From an uncultured Acetatifactor sp. (lineage in GTDB: Bacteria; Bacillota; Clostridia; Lachnospirales; Lachnospiraceae), in contig CAJUGH010000009.1 in assembly GCA_910586215.1 (NCBI GenBank), forward strand, positions 1 through 64,000: a DNA stretch of 64,000 nt, in the 5' to 3' direction. Made by a program: the position numbers and the translations under genes. Of the stretch, positions 16,560 to 29,628 are shown in pieces. The notes beneath the pieces are model-generated. The model was given only the letters and a program-made list of their open reading frames with translations, ran no database searches and was not told the origin of the DNA. Position 1 is the stretch's first letter. Every line of letters begins with the position of its first letter.

Positions 16560-19133
16560 TCATTCATCCTCTGTTTCTTCCTCTTCTTCCAGGAACACTT
16601 CCACATCCTCCAGTTCCCTGGAATTCATTTCTTCTTCCTCGATATCCTCCATGGCATCGTCCACATTATCGAACTCCTGTTCCCCATTGGATACTTTCTC
16701 CCTTACCTTGGCAATCTGGGCCACTTTGATACCTTCGTCCAGGTTAATCATCTTCACACCGGAAGTGATCCTGCCCAGGGTGGAGATATCCTGCATCCGA
16801 AGCTGGATGATGATACCTTCCGTGGTGATCATCATGATCTCATTCTCATCCACCACAGCCTTTACACCTACCACATCCCCTGTCTTCTCCGTGATCTTAT
16901 AACACTTCACACCTTTGCCGCCCCGCTTCTGGACGGTGAATTCATCCAGGTAGGTACGTTTGCCCAGGCCATTTCCGGATACAAACAGCAGGGAATCCCC
17001 CTGGCTCTGAAGCTGCATACCGATGACTTCATCCCCATCATCCAGGTTCATACCGATGACACCCATGGAAGCCCTTCCTGTAGCACGGACATCTGTCTCC
17101 TTGAAACGAATACACATACCCTGTTTTGTCACAAGGAAGATCTCACTGTCCTTGTCTGTGATTTTCACCTCTATCAGTTCATCGTCATCCCGCAGGTTAA
17201 TGGCTGTGAGGCCATTTTTCCGTACATTGGCATATTCCATCAAGGATGTCTTCTTCACGATGCCTTCCCTTGTCACCATGAAGAGATTCTTGCTGTCGTC
17301 ATATTCCTTGATGGGAATCATGGCAGTAATCTTCTCCCCAGGGGAGAGCTGCAGCAGGTTAATCACCGCCGTTCCGCGGGCAGTCCTTCCGGCTTCCGGG
17401 ATCTCATAGGCCTTGAGCCTGTATATCCGTCCCAGGCTGGTGAAAAAATTTAGGTAATGGTGAGTGGTAGTCATCAGCAGATCCTCGATAAAGTCGTCCT
17501 CAATGGTCTGCATGCCCTTGATCCCTTTCCCTCCCCTGTTCTGGGCCTTGAAGTTATCCACGGTCATCCGCTTGATATATCCTAAGTTGGTCATGGCAAT
17601 GACCACATTCTCCCTGGAAATCAAGTCTTCCATGGAGATATCCATATCGTCATAGCCGATTTTGCTTCTCCTGTCATCCCCGAATTTCTGGGCAATCATC
17701 ATCATCTCTTCCTTGATGACCCCTAAGAGCAGCTTCTCATCTGCCAGGATGGCTTTCAGTTCCCCGATGCGGATCTGGAGTTCCGCATGCTCATTTTCCA
17801 GCCTCTCCCGTTCCAGTCCTGTGAGAGCCCTGAGACGCATCTCCACAATGGCCTGGGCCTGGGCATCTGAGAGTTGGAAACGCTCCATCAGTCTTTCCTT
17901 GGCAATCTGGGCATTCTGGCTGCCACGGATAATGGAGATCACCTCATCAATGAAGTCAAGGGCTTTTAAGAGCCCCTGCAAGATATGGTCCCTCTCCTCC
18001 GCTTTGTTCAGTTCATATTTTGTCCGCCTGGTGACTACATCCTCCTGGTGTCTCAAGTAATATACCAGCATATCCAGCAGGTTCATGACCTTTGGCTCAT
18101 TGTTCACCAGGGCCAGCATATTCACGCCGAAAGTATCCTGGAGCTGTGTATGTTTGTAGAGTTGGTTCAATATCACATTGGCATTGGCATCCTTGCGCAG
18201 TTCTATGACCACCCGGACACCTTCCCGGTTGGATTCATCCCGGATATCCGTAATGCCATCCACTTTTTTCAGTTTTACCAGTTCGGCAATCTTCACGATC
18301 AAGTTAGCCTTGTTCACCATATAGGGAAGCTCTGTGGCGATAATCTGGCTCTTCCCGTTTGGCAGGGTCTCTATGTTGGTCACGGCCCGAACCACCACTT
18401 TTCCACGGCCTGTCCGGTAGGCTTCATGGCAGCCCCTGGTACCCAGGATCAGTCCCCCTGTGGGAAAATCCGGTGCCTTTACGATCTCCATGACTTCCTC
18501 AATGGAAGTAGCCCTGCCTTCCTGCACCCGGTTATCGATAATCTTCACCACTGCATTCACCACTTCCCGCAGGTTATGGGGCGGAATATTGGTAGCCATT
18601 CCCACGGCGATTCCCGTGGTACCGTTTACCAGCAGGTTGGGATACCGGCTGGGAAGCACCACTGGTTCCCTCTCTGTGTCATCGAAATTGGGCACAAAAT
18701 CCACGGTATCCTTGTTGATGTCAGCCAACAGTTCCATGGAAATCTTAGAAAGCCTTGCCTCCGTGTAACGCATGGCAGCAGCACCGTCACCATCCATGGA
18801 TCCGAAGTTCCCATGACCGTCCACCAGGGGATACCTGGTAGACCATTCCTGGGCCATATTCACCAGGGCGCCATAGATGGAACTATCTCCGTGGGGATGG
18901 TATTTACCCATGGTATCACCTACGATACGGGCGCTCTTCCTGTGTGGTTTGTCCGGCCCGTTATTCAGTTCGATCATGGAATAGAGCACCCTGCGCTGCA
19001 CAGGTTTTAAGCCGTCCCTCACATCGGGAAGGGCCCTGGCTGCAATGACACTCATGGCATAATCGATGAAAAAGGTCTCCATTCGTTCCTTCAGGTCAAC
19101 CTCTTGTATCTTGTCAAAGATATCGTCATTCAT
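16560..19133 (-). CDS. gyrA: DNA gyrase subunit A
   Basis: 857 aa from the ATG at 19133; ATG 19139 is an alternative. Starting at 19133 puts GGGG seven bases upstream and aligns with the parA start, which shares the same hairpin leader. N-terminal cleavage domain with [21 protein letters not shown] and the catalytic tyrosine in [10 protein letters not shown]; coiled-coil tower; C-terminal beta-pinwheel blades with the GyrA box QRGGKG (near [14 protein letters not shown]). The C-terminus is a very acidic tail ([22 protein letters not shown]). With GyrB it introduces negative supercoils. It is the last gene of the leftward replication operon. Confidence 0.97.
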   Translation of the reverse strand: MNDDIFDKIQEVDLKERMETFFIDYAMSVIAARALPDVRDGLKPVQRRVLYSMIELNNGPDKPHRKSARIVGDTMGKYHPHGDSSIYGALVNMAQEWSTRYPLVDGHGNFGSMDGDGAAAMRYTEARLSKISMELLADINKDTVDFVPNFDDTEREPVVLPSRYPNLLVNGTTGIAVGMATNIPPHNLREVVNAVVKIIDNRVQEGRATSIEEVMEIVKAPDFPTGGLILGTRGCHEAYRTGRGKVVVRAVTNIETLPNGKSQIIATELPYMVNKANLIVKIAELVKLKKVDGITDIRDESNREGVRVVIELRKDANANVILNQLYKHTQLQDTFGVNMLALVNNEPKVMNLLDMLVYYLRHQEDVVTRRTKYELNKAEERDHILQGLLKALDFIDEVISIIRGSQNAQIAKERLMERFQLSDAQAQAIVEMRLRALTGLERERLENEHAELQIRIGELKAILADEKLLLGVIKEEMMMIAQKFGDDRRSKIGYDDMDISMEDLISRENVVIAMTNLGYIKRMTVDNFKAQNRGGKGIKGMQTIEDDFIEDLLMTTTHHYLNFFTSLGRIYRLKAYEIPEAGRTARGTAVINLLQLSPGEKITAMIPIKEYDDSKNLFMVTREGIVKKTSLMEYANVRKNGLTAINLRDDDELIEVKITDKDSEIFLVTKQGMCIRFKETDVRATGRASMGVIGMNLDDGDEVIGMQLQSQGDSLLFVSGNGLGKRTYLDEFTVQKRGGKGVKCYKITEKTGDVVGVKAVVDENEIMMITTEGIIIQLRMQDISTLGRITSGVKMINLDEGIKVAQIAKVREKVSNGEQEFDNVDDAMEDIEEEEMNSRELEDVEVFLEEEEETEDE

Positions 19134-19167
19134 TTTCATACCCCGTGTGCGCTTCTGCGCACGTACC
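19131..19167 (-). promoter_or_regulatory. Hairpin / G-run cassette in the gyrA leader (copy D)
   Basis: Minus-strand order: GGTAC, stem GTGCGC, loop AGAA, stem GCGCAC, AC, GGGG, TATGAAA, then ATG of gyrA. The G-run serves as Shine-Dalgarno. The same order with a different but self-complementary stem occurs at 29417-29480, 36462-36495 and 47235-47299. Confidence 0.6.
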
Positions 19168-19169
19168 AA

Positions 19170-22569
<3,400 letters not shown>

Positions 22570-22573
<4 letters not shown>

Positions 22574-22779
22574 ATCTCTATCCGGATGGTCTCCCCTTTA
22601 TATTCCACCTCATCCCCAGCCACAAGTTTCTTGCCCCTCTGGGTCTCCACATGGCCATTTACCTTCACCTGGCCGTCCTGCACCACGATCTTGGCCTCTG
22701 CCCCTGTCTGTACCAGTCCGGCGGCCTTGATGGCCTGCCCTAACTTGATGTATGCATCCCTCAGTTTAATTACCTGCAT
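22570..22779 (-). CDS. yaaA: S4-domain RNA-binding protein (YaaA type)
   Basis: 69 aa, essentially one S4 fold (IKLRDAYIKLGQAIKAAGLVQTG, then VKVNGHVETQRGKKLVAGDEVE). This small gene sits between dnaN and recF in many Firmicutes. Members bind RNA; in Bacillus the homologue has been linked to ribosome assembly. A G-run (GGGGG) six bases before ATG 22779 sets the start. It lies 29 bp after dnaN and overlaps recF. Confidence 0.92.
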
Positions 22780-22808
22780 TTTGTCCCCCTGCCTTCCGAT
22801 CCTAGATC

Positions 22809-23918
22809 CTAACTCACCGTTGTAAAATTCACCGGCAGAATCAAGTAAATATAACTCTCTTCCTGGTTCTTAATGAAGCAGGGCGCCTTGGGATTCACCA
22901 TGTATAGATCCACTTCCTCATCATCTATGACCCTTAAGGCATCAATAAGGAACTTGGGATTGAAACCAATCATCAGATCCTTGCCCTGTTTCTCTATGTC
23001 TATGTCTTCATTCATGCTCCCCAACAGGGAATTGATCTTCAGTTCCATGATATCATCCATGATATTCATGATAATAGGCTTCTTATCCCCTTCCTTCACC
23101 AAAAGGGTAGCCCTGTCAATACAGTTCAAAAATTCTTTCTTGTTGATCTTCACCTTGGTCTCATAATCGCTGGAAAGCATCTGGTCAATCCTAAAGTATT
23201 CCCCTTCTATGAGCCTTGACACCACAGTGGTATCATCAAATTCAAATACAATATGTTTTGGTGTAAATGAGATGGTCACAAACGAATCTGCCCCTCCAGG
23301 CAGGATCTTGCTCACCTCATTCAAGGTCTTCCCAGGCACTACCACCTTCTTGGGATTGCACTCCTCCCGCAGTTCCACCTTGCGGATGGAGATCCTGTGG
23401 CCGTCCAAGGACACTACCTTCATCTCATTCCCTTTTATCTCAAATAGTTCCCCTGTCATAAGCTTGTTGTTGTCATTGTCAGAGATGGAGAAAATGGTCT
23501 GTCTCACCACTTCCTTCAAGGTAAACTGGCTGATGACGATGCTGTCTTCCTTTTCCACAATGGGAAGATAGGAGAAATCCTCCCCTGACTTTCCTATAAT
23601 GGTGAATTTGGCCTTCTCACAGGTGATGACTGTCTTGTAGGAGGCATCTGTCTCAATGGTGATATCACTGTCCGGCAGTTTACGTACAATTTCCAGGAAA
23701 ATCTTGGCATCCAGGGCAATGGCGCCTTTTTCCACAATGTTACCTTCTATGATGGTCTCAATCCCAAGATCCATATCATTGCCAGTGAGGGTGATCCTTC
23801 CCCTGGTTGCATCCACCATGATGCATTCCAGGATGGACATAGTGGTCTTGTTGGAGACGGCTTTGGATACAATCTGGACACCTCCAAGCAGATTTGATTT
23901 GGAACAAACTAATTTCAT
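22809..23918 (-). CDS. dnaN: DNA polymerase III sliding clamp (beta subunit)
   Basis: 369 aa from ATG 23918 (MKLVCSKSNLLGGVQIVSKA), preceded by GGAGG; a longer in-frame reading upstream crosses a hairpin and is unlikely. Three repeated clamp domains. The C-terminal NPKAPCFIKNQEESYIYLILPV is the usual clamp ending. It forms the dimeric ring that tethers polymerase III. It lies about 400 bp downstream of dnaA, with a DnaA-box cluster between them. Confidence 0.97.
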   Translation of the reverse strand: MKLVCSKSNLLGGVQIVSKAVSNKTTMSILECIMVDATRGRITLTGNDMDLGIETIIEGNIVEKGAIALDAKIFLEIVRKLPDSDITIETDASYKTVITCEKAKFTIIGKSGEDFSYLPIVEKEDSIVISQFTLKEVVRQTIFSISDNDNNKLMTGELFEIKGNEMKVVSLDGHRISIRKVELREECNPKKVVVPGKTLNEVSKILPGGADSFVTISFTPKHIVFEFDDTTVVSRLIEGEYFRIDQMLSSDYETKVKINKKEFLNCIDRATLLVKEGDKKPIIMNIMDDIMELKINSLLGSMNEDIDIEKQGKDLMIGFNPKFLIDALRVIDDEEVDLYMVNPKAPCFIKNQEESYIYLILPVNFTTVS

Positions 23919-24320
23919 ATATATACCTCCGTTCACACTTCCCAGACATGCTGCCTTTGGCAGCACAAACAATCCGTGATGTGGAAAATCTTTTTCACAG
24001 GAATTCCATCCTGTGGAACTTGTCCTGGTGTGGTCTTATATAAATATATAGGATAAGAAATTCATATTCTAAATAATAAGGGCTGTTGATAAGTGCATAA
24101 CCAGTCTTATTATACTATTTTTCAAGGAAAAAGGAAATGGGAAACTGTGATTTCTTTCAGAATAACTTCGGGATAACCTTAGGATAAGTATCAGGTTATT
24201 CACGTGAAGTTTACAGTTTCATCTGGAACCTTATTCCCCTTTCAAAAGTTATCAACAGGCCGGAATGTGTTTTCAACTGTTTATCCAGCCAGATATCCAC
24301 TAACCTGTCTTCTGCCTGGC
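23919..24320 (-). other. dnaA-dnaN intergenic region with DnaA-box-like sites
   Basis: About 400 bp without a gene. DnaA-box-like 9-mers: TGTTGATAA (24084-24092), TTATCAACA (24249-24257), TTATCCAGC (24281-24289), ATATCCACT (24293-24301). A degenerate parS-like core TTCACGTGAA lies near 24196-24205. A hairpin TGCTGCC/GGCAGCA (23949-23965) lies in the dnaN leader. A minus-strand TATAAT (24114-24109) is a possible dnaN -10. Such clusters downstream of dnaA form one half of bipartite origins in Firmicutes. Confidence 0.65.
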
Positions 24321-25691
24321 CTATGCAGGAGGATTGATCTTCTTGATAATGATGTCAATCTTGTTCCGCAGTTCTTCGCTGGCCTCCATGTCTGCCGTGA
24401 TCTTACGGATCCCATGGATGACGGTGGTATGGTCTTTCTTGCCCAGGAGCTTGCCGATATTGCCCAGGGAGGTATTCTCCAGAAGTTCCCTGCATAGATA
24501 CATTACCACCTGGCGGGGCTGGACGAACTCGGAGTTGCGCTTCTTGGAAGTGATATCTTCCGGTTTTACCCCGAAATGCTCTGCCACCACATTGATGATC
24601 AGCGTGGGGGTGATCTCTTTGGTCTTATTGGGGTATATTACGTCCTTTAGGGCTTCCTCTGCGGATTCTTTGTTCAGTTCCACCTTATTCAGCTTGGCAA
24701 AGGCAATGATCTTGTTAAAGGCACCTTCCAGTTCCCTGATATTGGACTTGATGTTGGTGGCAATGTATTTGATGATTTCTTCATCAATCTGCCTGTCACA
24801 GGATTCCGCTTTTTTGCGCAGGATGGCCATCCTGGTCTCATAGTCAGGAGGCTGGATGTCTGCAATCAGTCCCCATTCGAAACGGGAACGGAAGCGTTCA
24901 TCCAATGTCTCCATCTCCTTGGGAGGCTTGTCTGAGGACAGGATGATCTGTTTCCTGGCAGAATGCAGTACATTGAAGGTGTGGAAGAATTCTTCCTGGG
25001 TACTCTCTTTTCCTATAATAAACTGCACATCATCGATCATCAGCACATCTACGGTCCTGTACTTCTCCCGCAGTTTTGTCATGGAGGCGGCGTTACCACT
25101 CCGGATGGACTCAATCACTTCGTTGGTGAAGACTTCACTGGTTACGTAGAGTACCTTCTTGTCCGGGATCTGTTCCAGGATAAAATGGCCAATGGAGTGC
25201 ATCAGGTGGGTCTTGCCCAGTCCCGGCCCTCCGTAGAGGTACAGGGGATTATAAGTCTGCCCCGGGGATTCTGCCACAGCCAGGGAGGCAGAGTGGGCGA
25301 ATTTATTGTTGTTGCCTACCACGAAAGTGTCGAATTTATACTTTGGGTTCAGGTTGGCCTGTTCATAACTGGTGTTAAAGCTGTAATTCTGGGTGGGAAT
25401 CTCCATCTTATGGCTTTTTAGGGGAACAGCATCCTTCTCCAGGATGAATTTGATATCATACACATGGTCATACATCTCTGTAATAGTCACCTGGAAAAAG
25501 CTCTTATATTTAGAAGAAATGTAATTAAGTGCATGGGCCTGGTCAGAAGGTATGATGATATGCACCACGTCATCTATCACATCGTAGAATTCCAAGGGCA
25601 CTACCCACGTCTGGAAGGATATGTCAGAGATATCATATTCCTGCCGGATGGTTTCCTTAATATTTGACCAGTTCTGCCTTATATCATCCAT
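24321..25691 (-). CDS. dnaA: Chromosomal replication initiator DnaA
   Basis: 456 aa from ATG 25691 (MDDIRQNWSNIKETI); a TTG 30 bases upstream is possible but not needed. Domain I (about 1-85), short domain II, AAA+ domain III with Walker A GGPGLGKTHL, Walker B LMIDDVQFI and sensor motifs (FRSRFEWGLIADI), and domain IV with helix-turn-helix and the DnaA signature around KKDHTTVIHGIRKI. It binds DnaA boxes on both sides of its own gene and melts the origin. First gene of the leftward operon. Confidence 0.97.
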   Translation of the reverse strand: MDDIRQNWSNIKETIRQEYDISDISFQTWVVPLEFYDVIDDVVHIIIPSDQAHALNYISSKYKSFFQVTITEMYDHVYDIKFILEKDAVPLKSHKMEIPTQNYSFNTSYEQANLNPKYKFDTFVVGNNNKFAHSASLAVAESPGQTYNPLYLYGGPGLGKTHLMHSIGHFILEQIPDKKVLYVTSEVFTNEVIESIRSGNAASMTKLREKYRTVDVLMIDDVQFIIGKESTQEEFFHTFNVLHSARKQIILSSDKPPKEMETLDERFRSRFEWGLIADIQPPDYETRMAILRKKAESCDRQIDEEIIKYIATNIKSNIRELEGAFNKIIAFAKLNKVELNKESAEEALKDVIYPNKTKEITPTLIINVVAEHFGVKPEDITSKKRNSEFVQPRQVVMYLCRELLENTSLGNIGKLLGKKDHTTVIHGIRKITADMEASEELRNKIDIIIKKINPPA

Positions 25692-25731
25692 GATTTTTAT
25701 CAACCTTTCTATGCTCGACAAGATGAAACAG

Positions 25732-25758
25732 GTTACTGCCTGCTCCGTTTACGGCAAC
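25732..25758. repeat. Dispersed 27-nt palindromic repeat, copy near dnaA
   Basis: Starts GTTACTGCCTG and ends TTTACGGCAAC. It agrees with the copy at 60682-60708 at 21 of 27 positions, with the same length and the same outer arms. Confidence 0.55.
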
Positions 25759-25896
25759 TATGTATACAGAACGCCAGATTAGGCGTTTCGGTGCACAATA
25801 GTCTCGGGTTTGTTACGCAAATAGAGTGTGACAACACCTTGTGGTGTCACCAGTGAACAGTAACATAAACAGTACCCTGGAGTCAGTGTACTCCTT

Positions 25897-25925
25897 ATTT
25901 TAATATAGATTTCTTCACATTTCAA
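25897..25925 (-). promoter_or_regulatory. dnaA promoter
   Basis: On the minus strand, TTGAAA (25925-25920), a 17-bp spacer and TAAAAT (25902-25897). It points to dnaA about 205 bp away. A GGAGT/ACTCC hairpin lies just after the expected transcription start. Confidence 0.6.
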
Positions 25926-26251
25926 ATGTAAGTTTTGAACAGGTTATGGATAAAGTTATCCACAGGTTGTTGATAAGTATGTTCATAATTTTCTTTTTGA
26001 CAAAGATGTGTGGATAGTAATGTGAATAAGTGGATAACCCTGGTGGAAGTGTTAAGGCTTGTATATTGCGCATTTGAATGCATTTTTTCACAGTGCTTTC
26101 ACAGGTTTTAAGTGGCATAGAGCAGAAATATCCACAAATAATCAACAGGGTGTGTATAACTTTTTTGGAATTTATCCATGTGGATATCTATGTGTATAAC
26201 ATTTAAAAAATTTTTTATTGCCCGGAAACTGTGATTTTTGCTGAATTTTCC

Positions 26252-26280
26252 TTGACATAGGACATATTTTCTTATACAAT
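26252..26280 (+). promoter_or_regulatory. rpmH promoter
   Basis: Perfect -35 TTGACA (26252-26257), 17-bp spacer, -10 TACAAT (26275-26280). It drives rpmH, and probably rnpA and the genes beyond, from the right edge of oriC. Confidence 0.85.
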
Positions 26281-26368
26281 CAATATGCTATTTTCCTGTC
26301 AGACCATTGTGGATATGCCGTTTTTGGACGGCTGTGCACATATGTCGCACATGTAATGAAGAATAAAA

Positions 26369-26386
26369 GTTGCTGTGAACAGTAAC
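26369..26386. repeat. Short form of the dispersed palindromic repeat, rpmH leader
   Basis: GTTGCTGT-GA-ACAGTAAC, 18 nt, a compact hairpin. It equals the outer arms of the 27-nt repeat at 52605-52631 with the middle 9 nt missing. It is transcribed in the rpmH leader. Confidence 0.6.
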
Positions 26387-26437
26387 AAATAAAATGGCTG
26401 CCTTGATAGAAGGGATCAGAGAAGGAGGTGCTTTACC

Positions 26438-26572
26438 ATGAAAATGACATATCAGCCTAAAAAGCGTTCCCACGCCAGGGTACATGGCTTCAGAGCCAGA
26501 ATGAGTACACCGGGTGGAAGGAAAGTGTTAGCGGCCAGACGTGCAAAGGGAAGAAAGAGATTGTCCGCATAG
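26438..26572 (+). CDS. rpmH: 50S ribosomal protein L34
   Basis: 44 aa: [20 protein letters not shown] onward, ending KRLSA; highly basic, and length and sequence are those of bacterial L34. A ribosome-binding site GGAGGTG lies upstream of ATG 26438. It is the first gene right of oriC, the conserved position in most bacteria. It is part of the large ribosomal subunit and is transcribed together with rnpA. Confidence 0.97.
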   Translation: MKMTYQPKKRSHARVHGFRARMSTPGGRKVLAARRAKGRKRLSA

Positions 26573-26710
26573 GTCACAGAAATGTGACCTTCTTTTTCTT
26601 TTGTATATTCCATATGGCATTATGAATATAAAAATATGCGTATCATTTTGATCTATGTCCGCAGGAATGTGTGAAAGCATACTTCCTTTGGCGGGTGCAG
26701 GTGGATATAC

Positions 26711-27064
26711 ATGAAATTTTCTGAGAGTTTGAAGAAGAATCACCAGTTCCAGTTCGTCTACCGGTATGGGAAATCATATGCGAATAAATACCTGGTTATG
26801 TATGTGAAGGAAAATGGCACAGATCGGAACAGGATTGGAATCAGCGTGAGTAAAAAAGTTGGAAATAGCGTTGTCAGACATCGTGTCACAAGGCTAGTGA
26901 GGGAAAGTTACCGGTTACATGAAGCGGTATTCAATAGTGGTTTGGATATAGTAATCGTGGGAAGGCCGGCAGCGGCAGGAGCCGGATACCTGGAGATAGA
27001 AAAAGCTCTCCTTCACCTGGGTAAGCTTCATCACTTGATTAAGGTCTATTTTTATAACGACTGA
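26711..27064 (+). CDS. rnpA: Ribonuclease P protein component
   Basis: 117 aa, usual size. The basic RNR-type motif is clear: [20 protein letters not shown] then TRLVRESYR. It binds the RNase P RNA and helps it cut the 5' leader from pre-tRNAs. It lies 138 bp after rpmH and is followed by yidD after one base pair. Confidence 0.95.
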   Translation: MKFSESLKKNHQFQFVYRYGKSYANKYLVMYVKENGTDRNRIGISVSKKVGNSVVRHRVTRLVRESYRLHEAVFNSGLDIVIVGRPAAAGAGYLEIEKALLHLGKLHHLIKVYFYND

Positions 27065-27065
27065 C

Positions 27066-27275
27066 ATGAAAAAATTTTTGATTGGCGGAATCAGATTTTA
27101 CCAAAAGTATATATCCCCTATGAAACGCACCAGATGTCCCTATATTCCCACCTGCTCCCAGTATGGCCTGGAAGCCATACAGAAGTATGGTGCCGTGAAG
27201 GGAAGTTTTCTGGCCATATGGAGGATCTTGAGATGTAATCCTTTTTCAAAGGGAGGATTTGATCCTGTGCCATAG
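27066..27275 (+). CDS. yidD: Membrane protein insertion efficiency factor YidD
   Basis: 69 aa. Family motifs: [30 protein letters not shown] (conserved cysteines) and [15 protein letters not shown]. It lies between rnpA and yidC, its conserved place, and is thought to assist YidC-dependent insertion at the membrane. It starts next to the rnpA stop, so translation is probably coupled. Confidence 0.95.
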   Translation: MKKFLIGGIRFYQKYISPMKRTRCPYIPTCSQYGLEAIQKYGAVKGSFLAIWRILRCNPFSKGGFDPVP

Positions 27276-27335
27276 GGAGATATTAGAAGAAAAGTAGAAT
27301 GTTATGTGTGTAAAATCATACAGAGGAGTGTATCC

Positions 27336-28673
27336 ATGAATTTTATCTTACTGACCCAGAATGAGACGTTCCTGATCGGGCCGATTGCCAAGCTGTTGGG
27401 ACTGATAATGAACGGTATCTTCTATGTAATTGATTTTATAGGGATCCCGAATATCGGTCTTGCCATCATCCTGTTTACCATCGTGGTGAACCTGCTGATG
27501 CTGCCCCTTACCATTAAGCAGCAGAAGTTCTCCAAGCTGTCTGCCAAGATGAACCCGGAGATCCAGGCTATCCAGGCCAAGTATAAGAACAAGAAGGACA
27601 ATGAATCCATGATGGCCCAGAACCAGGAGGTGCAGGCCGTCTATGCGAAGTATGGTGTGTCTGCCAGCGGAAGCTGTGTACAGCTTCTGATCCAGATGCC
27701 CATCCTGTTCGCCCTGTACAGGGTCATATATGCCATGCCTGCCTATGTGACGAAGATCGGCGATACTTTCCGTGTGCTGGCTGAGAAAATCATTGAGGCA
27801 GAAGGTGGCATTGGCGCATTTGCAGAGGGCACATCCTTCCTGCAGAATTCCGGTATGGACTCCATCAACAGCGTGATATCCATGTACGGACAGTCCATTG
27901 CCAAGGGAAATGTGTCCAATGGTATCATTGATGTGCTGAATAAGCTGTCATCTCTGGATCTGCTGGCTGTTTCCAGACATTATGGGCTGGCTGATCTTAC
28001 CTATAACGGACAGCTGATCCTGAGCAATGAGACTACCAGGGGACTGATTGACACCTACAATAACTTCCTGGGACTGAATATGGCAGATTCCCCTATGACG
28101 CTGATCCGTTACGGCCTGGGTGTTGGGGCCTGGGGAATCGTGATCGGTGCTGTACTGATTCCTGTACTGTCTGCCGTGACCCAGTGGATCAATGTAAAGC
28201 TGATGCCCCAGCAGGAGTCTAACAACAAGGAACAGTCTACCCTGGCTTCTTCCATGAAGACCATGAACATGGTGATGCCGCTGATGTCTGCCTGGTTCTG
28301 TTTCTCCTTCCCTACAGGTATGGGCCTGTACTGGGTAGCCGGCAGCGTGGTCAGGAGTATCCAGCAGGTGGTGATCAATCGTCATATTGACAAGATGGAT
28401 TTTGATGAACTGATCAAGAAGAATTCTGCAAAAAGTGCAAAAAAGCTGGAGAAACTTAAGAAAAACCAGGAGCGCATGGCAGCTTATGCCAATATGAACA
28501 CCCGCAATATCCAGAGTAAGGCCAGAATGGATACCGGACTGTCCAAGCAGGAGAAGGATTCCGCTTCTTCCAATTCCACAGGCTCTTATAACAACATTGC
28601 CGCCAAGCCTGGCAGTATGCGGGAGAAGGCCAACATGGTACGGGATTTCAATGAGAGAAATAACAACGGATAA
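27336..28673 (+). CDS. yidC: Membrane protein insertase YidC/OxaA
   Basis: 445 aa from ATG 27336 (MNFILLTQNETFLIGPIAKL), preceded by GAGGAG; an in-frame ATG 30 bases earlier lacks a site. It is the Gram-positive type, without the large periplasmic domain. Hydrophobic helices lie at about 20-45, 120-145, 255-280, 315-340 and 345-365, with the conserved groove arginine in helix 1's neighbourhood (TIKQQKFSKLSAKMNPEIQ follows). An unusually long loop of about 100 residues (170-250) separates the second and third helices. The C-tail is basic. Confidence 0.92.
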   Translation: MNFILLTQNETFLIGPIAKLLGLIMNGIFYVIDFIGIPNIGLAIILFTIVVNLLMLPLTIKQQKFSKLSAKMNPEIQAIQAKYKNKKDNESMMAQNQEVQAVYAKYGVSASGSCVQLLIQMPILFALYRVIYAMPAYVTKIGDTFRVLAEKIIEAEGGIGAFAEGTSFLQNSGMDSINSVISMYGQSIAKGNVSNGIIDVLNKLSSLDLLAVSRHYGLADLTYNGQLILSNETTRGLIDTYNNFLGLNMADSPMTLIRYGLGVGAWGIVIGAVLIPVLSAVTQWINVKLMPQQESNNKEQSTLASSMKTMNMVMPLMSAWFCFSFPTGMGLYWVAGSVVRSIQQVVINRHIDKMDFDELIKKNSAKSAKKLEKLKKNQERMAAYANMNTRNIQSKARMDTGLSKQEKDSASSNSTGSYNNIAAKPGSMREKANMVRDFNERNNNG

Positions 28674-28764
28674 GCAAGACCGGAAGAATGGCGCGTAAGT
28701 AGATGAAAATATGGATACAGCAAGGATTCACGCATTGGAATATGCCAAACAGGAGGGTGTGGAA

Positions 28765-29397
28765 ATGGAATATATCGAGATATCAGCCAAATCTGTAAAT
28801 GATGCAATCACTCTGGCCTGCCAGAAGCTGGGTGTTACCAGCGACAGACTGGAATATGTAGTGGTGGAAGAGGGTTCCAGCGGATTTCTTGGAATTGGTT
28901 CCAAGCCTGCCATTATCAAGGCAGCGGAAAAGGTAATCGAACTTACGGTGGAAGAGACTGCCAAGAAGTTTCTGGATGAGGTGTTCATTGCCATGCATAT
29001 GAATGTGGTGGTGACTGTCAAGTATGACGAGATCTCAGGCAATATGGACATTGACCTGGCTGGGGATGAGATGGGTGTCTTGATCGGAAAGCGTGGACAG
29101 ACCCTGGATTCCCTGCAATACCTGGTATCCCTTGTGGTGAACAAGGGTGTGGAGAATTATATAAGGGTCAAGGTGGACACAGAGAACTACCGTGCAAGAA
29201 GAAGGGAGACCCTGGAGAACCTGGCGAAGAATATTTCCTACAAGGTAAAACGGACAAAGAGACCTGTAGCCTTGGAACCCATGAATCCTTACGAGAGACG
29301 CATCATCCATTCGGCCCTGCAGAATGACAAGTATGTATCTACCCACAGTGAAGGGGATGAACCTTTCAGAAGGGTAGTGGTTACCTTAAAGAGATAG
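28765..29397 (+). CDS. jag: RNA-binding protein Jag/KhpB
   Basis: 210 aa from ATG 28765 (MEYIEISAKSVNDAI), chosen because GGAGGG stands seven to eight bases upstream; the ATG at 28711 has no site. Jag-N domain (1-50), KH domain with the GxxG-like loop IGKRGQTLDSLQYLV (about 115-130) and a C-terminal R3H domain (MNPYERRIIHSALQN). It binds RNA with KhpA and affects cell-wall growth and division in Firmicutes. It follows yidC in the conserved order. Confidence 0.93.
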   Translation: MEYIEISAKSVNDAITLACQKLGVTSDRLEYVVVEEGSSGFLGIGSKPAIIKAAEKVIELTVEETAKKFLDEVFIAMHMNVVVTVKYDEISGNMDIDLAGDEMGVLIGKRGQTLDSLQYLVSLVVNKGVENYIRVKVDTENYRARRRETLENLAKNISYKVKRTKRPVALEPMNPYERRIIHSALQNDKYVSTHSEGDEPFRRVVVTLKR

Positions 29398-29416
29398 GAA
29401 ATAGAAGGATTTTTTA

Positions 29417-29480
29417 TTTTTATACCCCCGTGCCCGCTTCAGCGGGCATACCAATCAATATTTGAAAATTTATTTTCAAA
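29417..29480 (-). repeat. Hairpin / G-run cassette with AT-rich palindrome (copy A)
   Basis: On the minus strand: the palindrome TTTGAAAATAAATTTTCAAA (29480-29461), then TATTGATTGGTAT, stem GCCCGC, loop TGAA, stem GCGGGC, AC, GGGGG, TATAAAA. It runs against the surrounding genes, between jag and mnmE. The first 33 nt are identical to copy B at 47235, while the stem differs by paired changes. Confidence 0.7.
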
Positions 29481-29484
29481 CTTC

Positions 29485-29530
29485 ACCGCCACATTTTTTA
29501 CTGGTTTTCCAGAGAAAATGTGGCGGTTTT
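29485..29530 (+). terminator. Intrinsic terminator between jag and mnmE
   Basis: Perfect 13-bp stem ACCGCCACATTTT / AAAATGTGGCGGT (29485-29497, 29515-29527) with a 17-nt loop, followed by TTTTATTTC. Confidence 0.85.
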
Positions 29531-29628
29531 ATTTCTATTGTGATAGAATATAGGTGCTTTTAGGAACTGTCTGAACGAATACATAATTTGTATTGGATTT
29601 TGTCAGAAGACTGATTTGGAGGATTGAC

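Larger units (their letters stand above)
25692..26437. other. oriC: Replication origin (oriC), upstream DnaA-box cluster
   Basis: The 746-bp gap between divergent dnaA and rpmH. DnaA boxes and near-boxes: TTATCCACA (25956-25964, perfect), TGTTGATAA (25968-25976), TGTGGATAG (26009-26017), AGTGGATAA (26029-26037), ATATCCACA (26128-26136), TGTGTATAA (26151-26159 and 26191-26199), TTATCCATG (26172-26180), TGTGGATAT (26179-26187). AT-only DNA at 26201-26217 is a candidate unwinding element. Near dnaA are hairpins ACGCC/GGCGT, GGTGTC-type (about 25828-25850) and GGAGT/ACTCC (25880-25895). Two copies of a dispersed repeat lie at each end (25732-25758, 26369-26386). Confidence 0.9.

Noticed and set aside
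24193..24208. Third parS site between dnaN and dnaA
   Set aside because: Only the core TTCACGTGAA agrees (11 of 16 positions), too weak to call beside two perfect sites.
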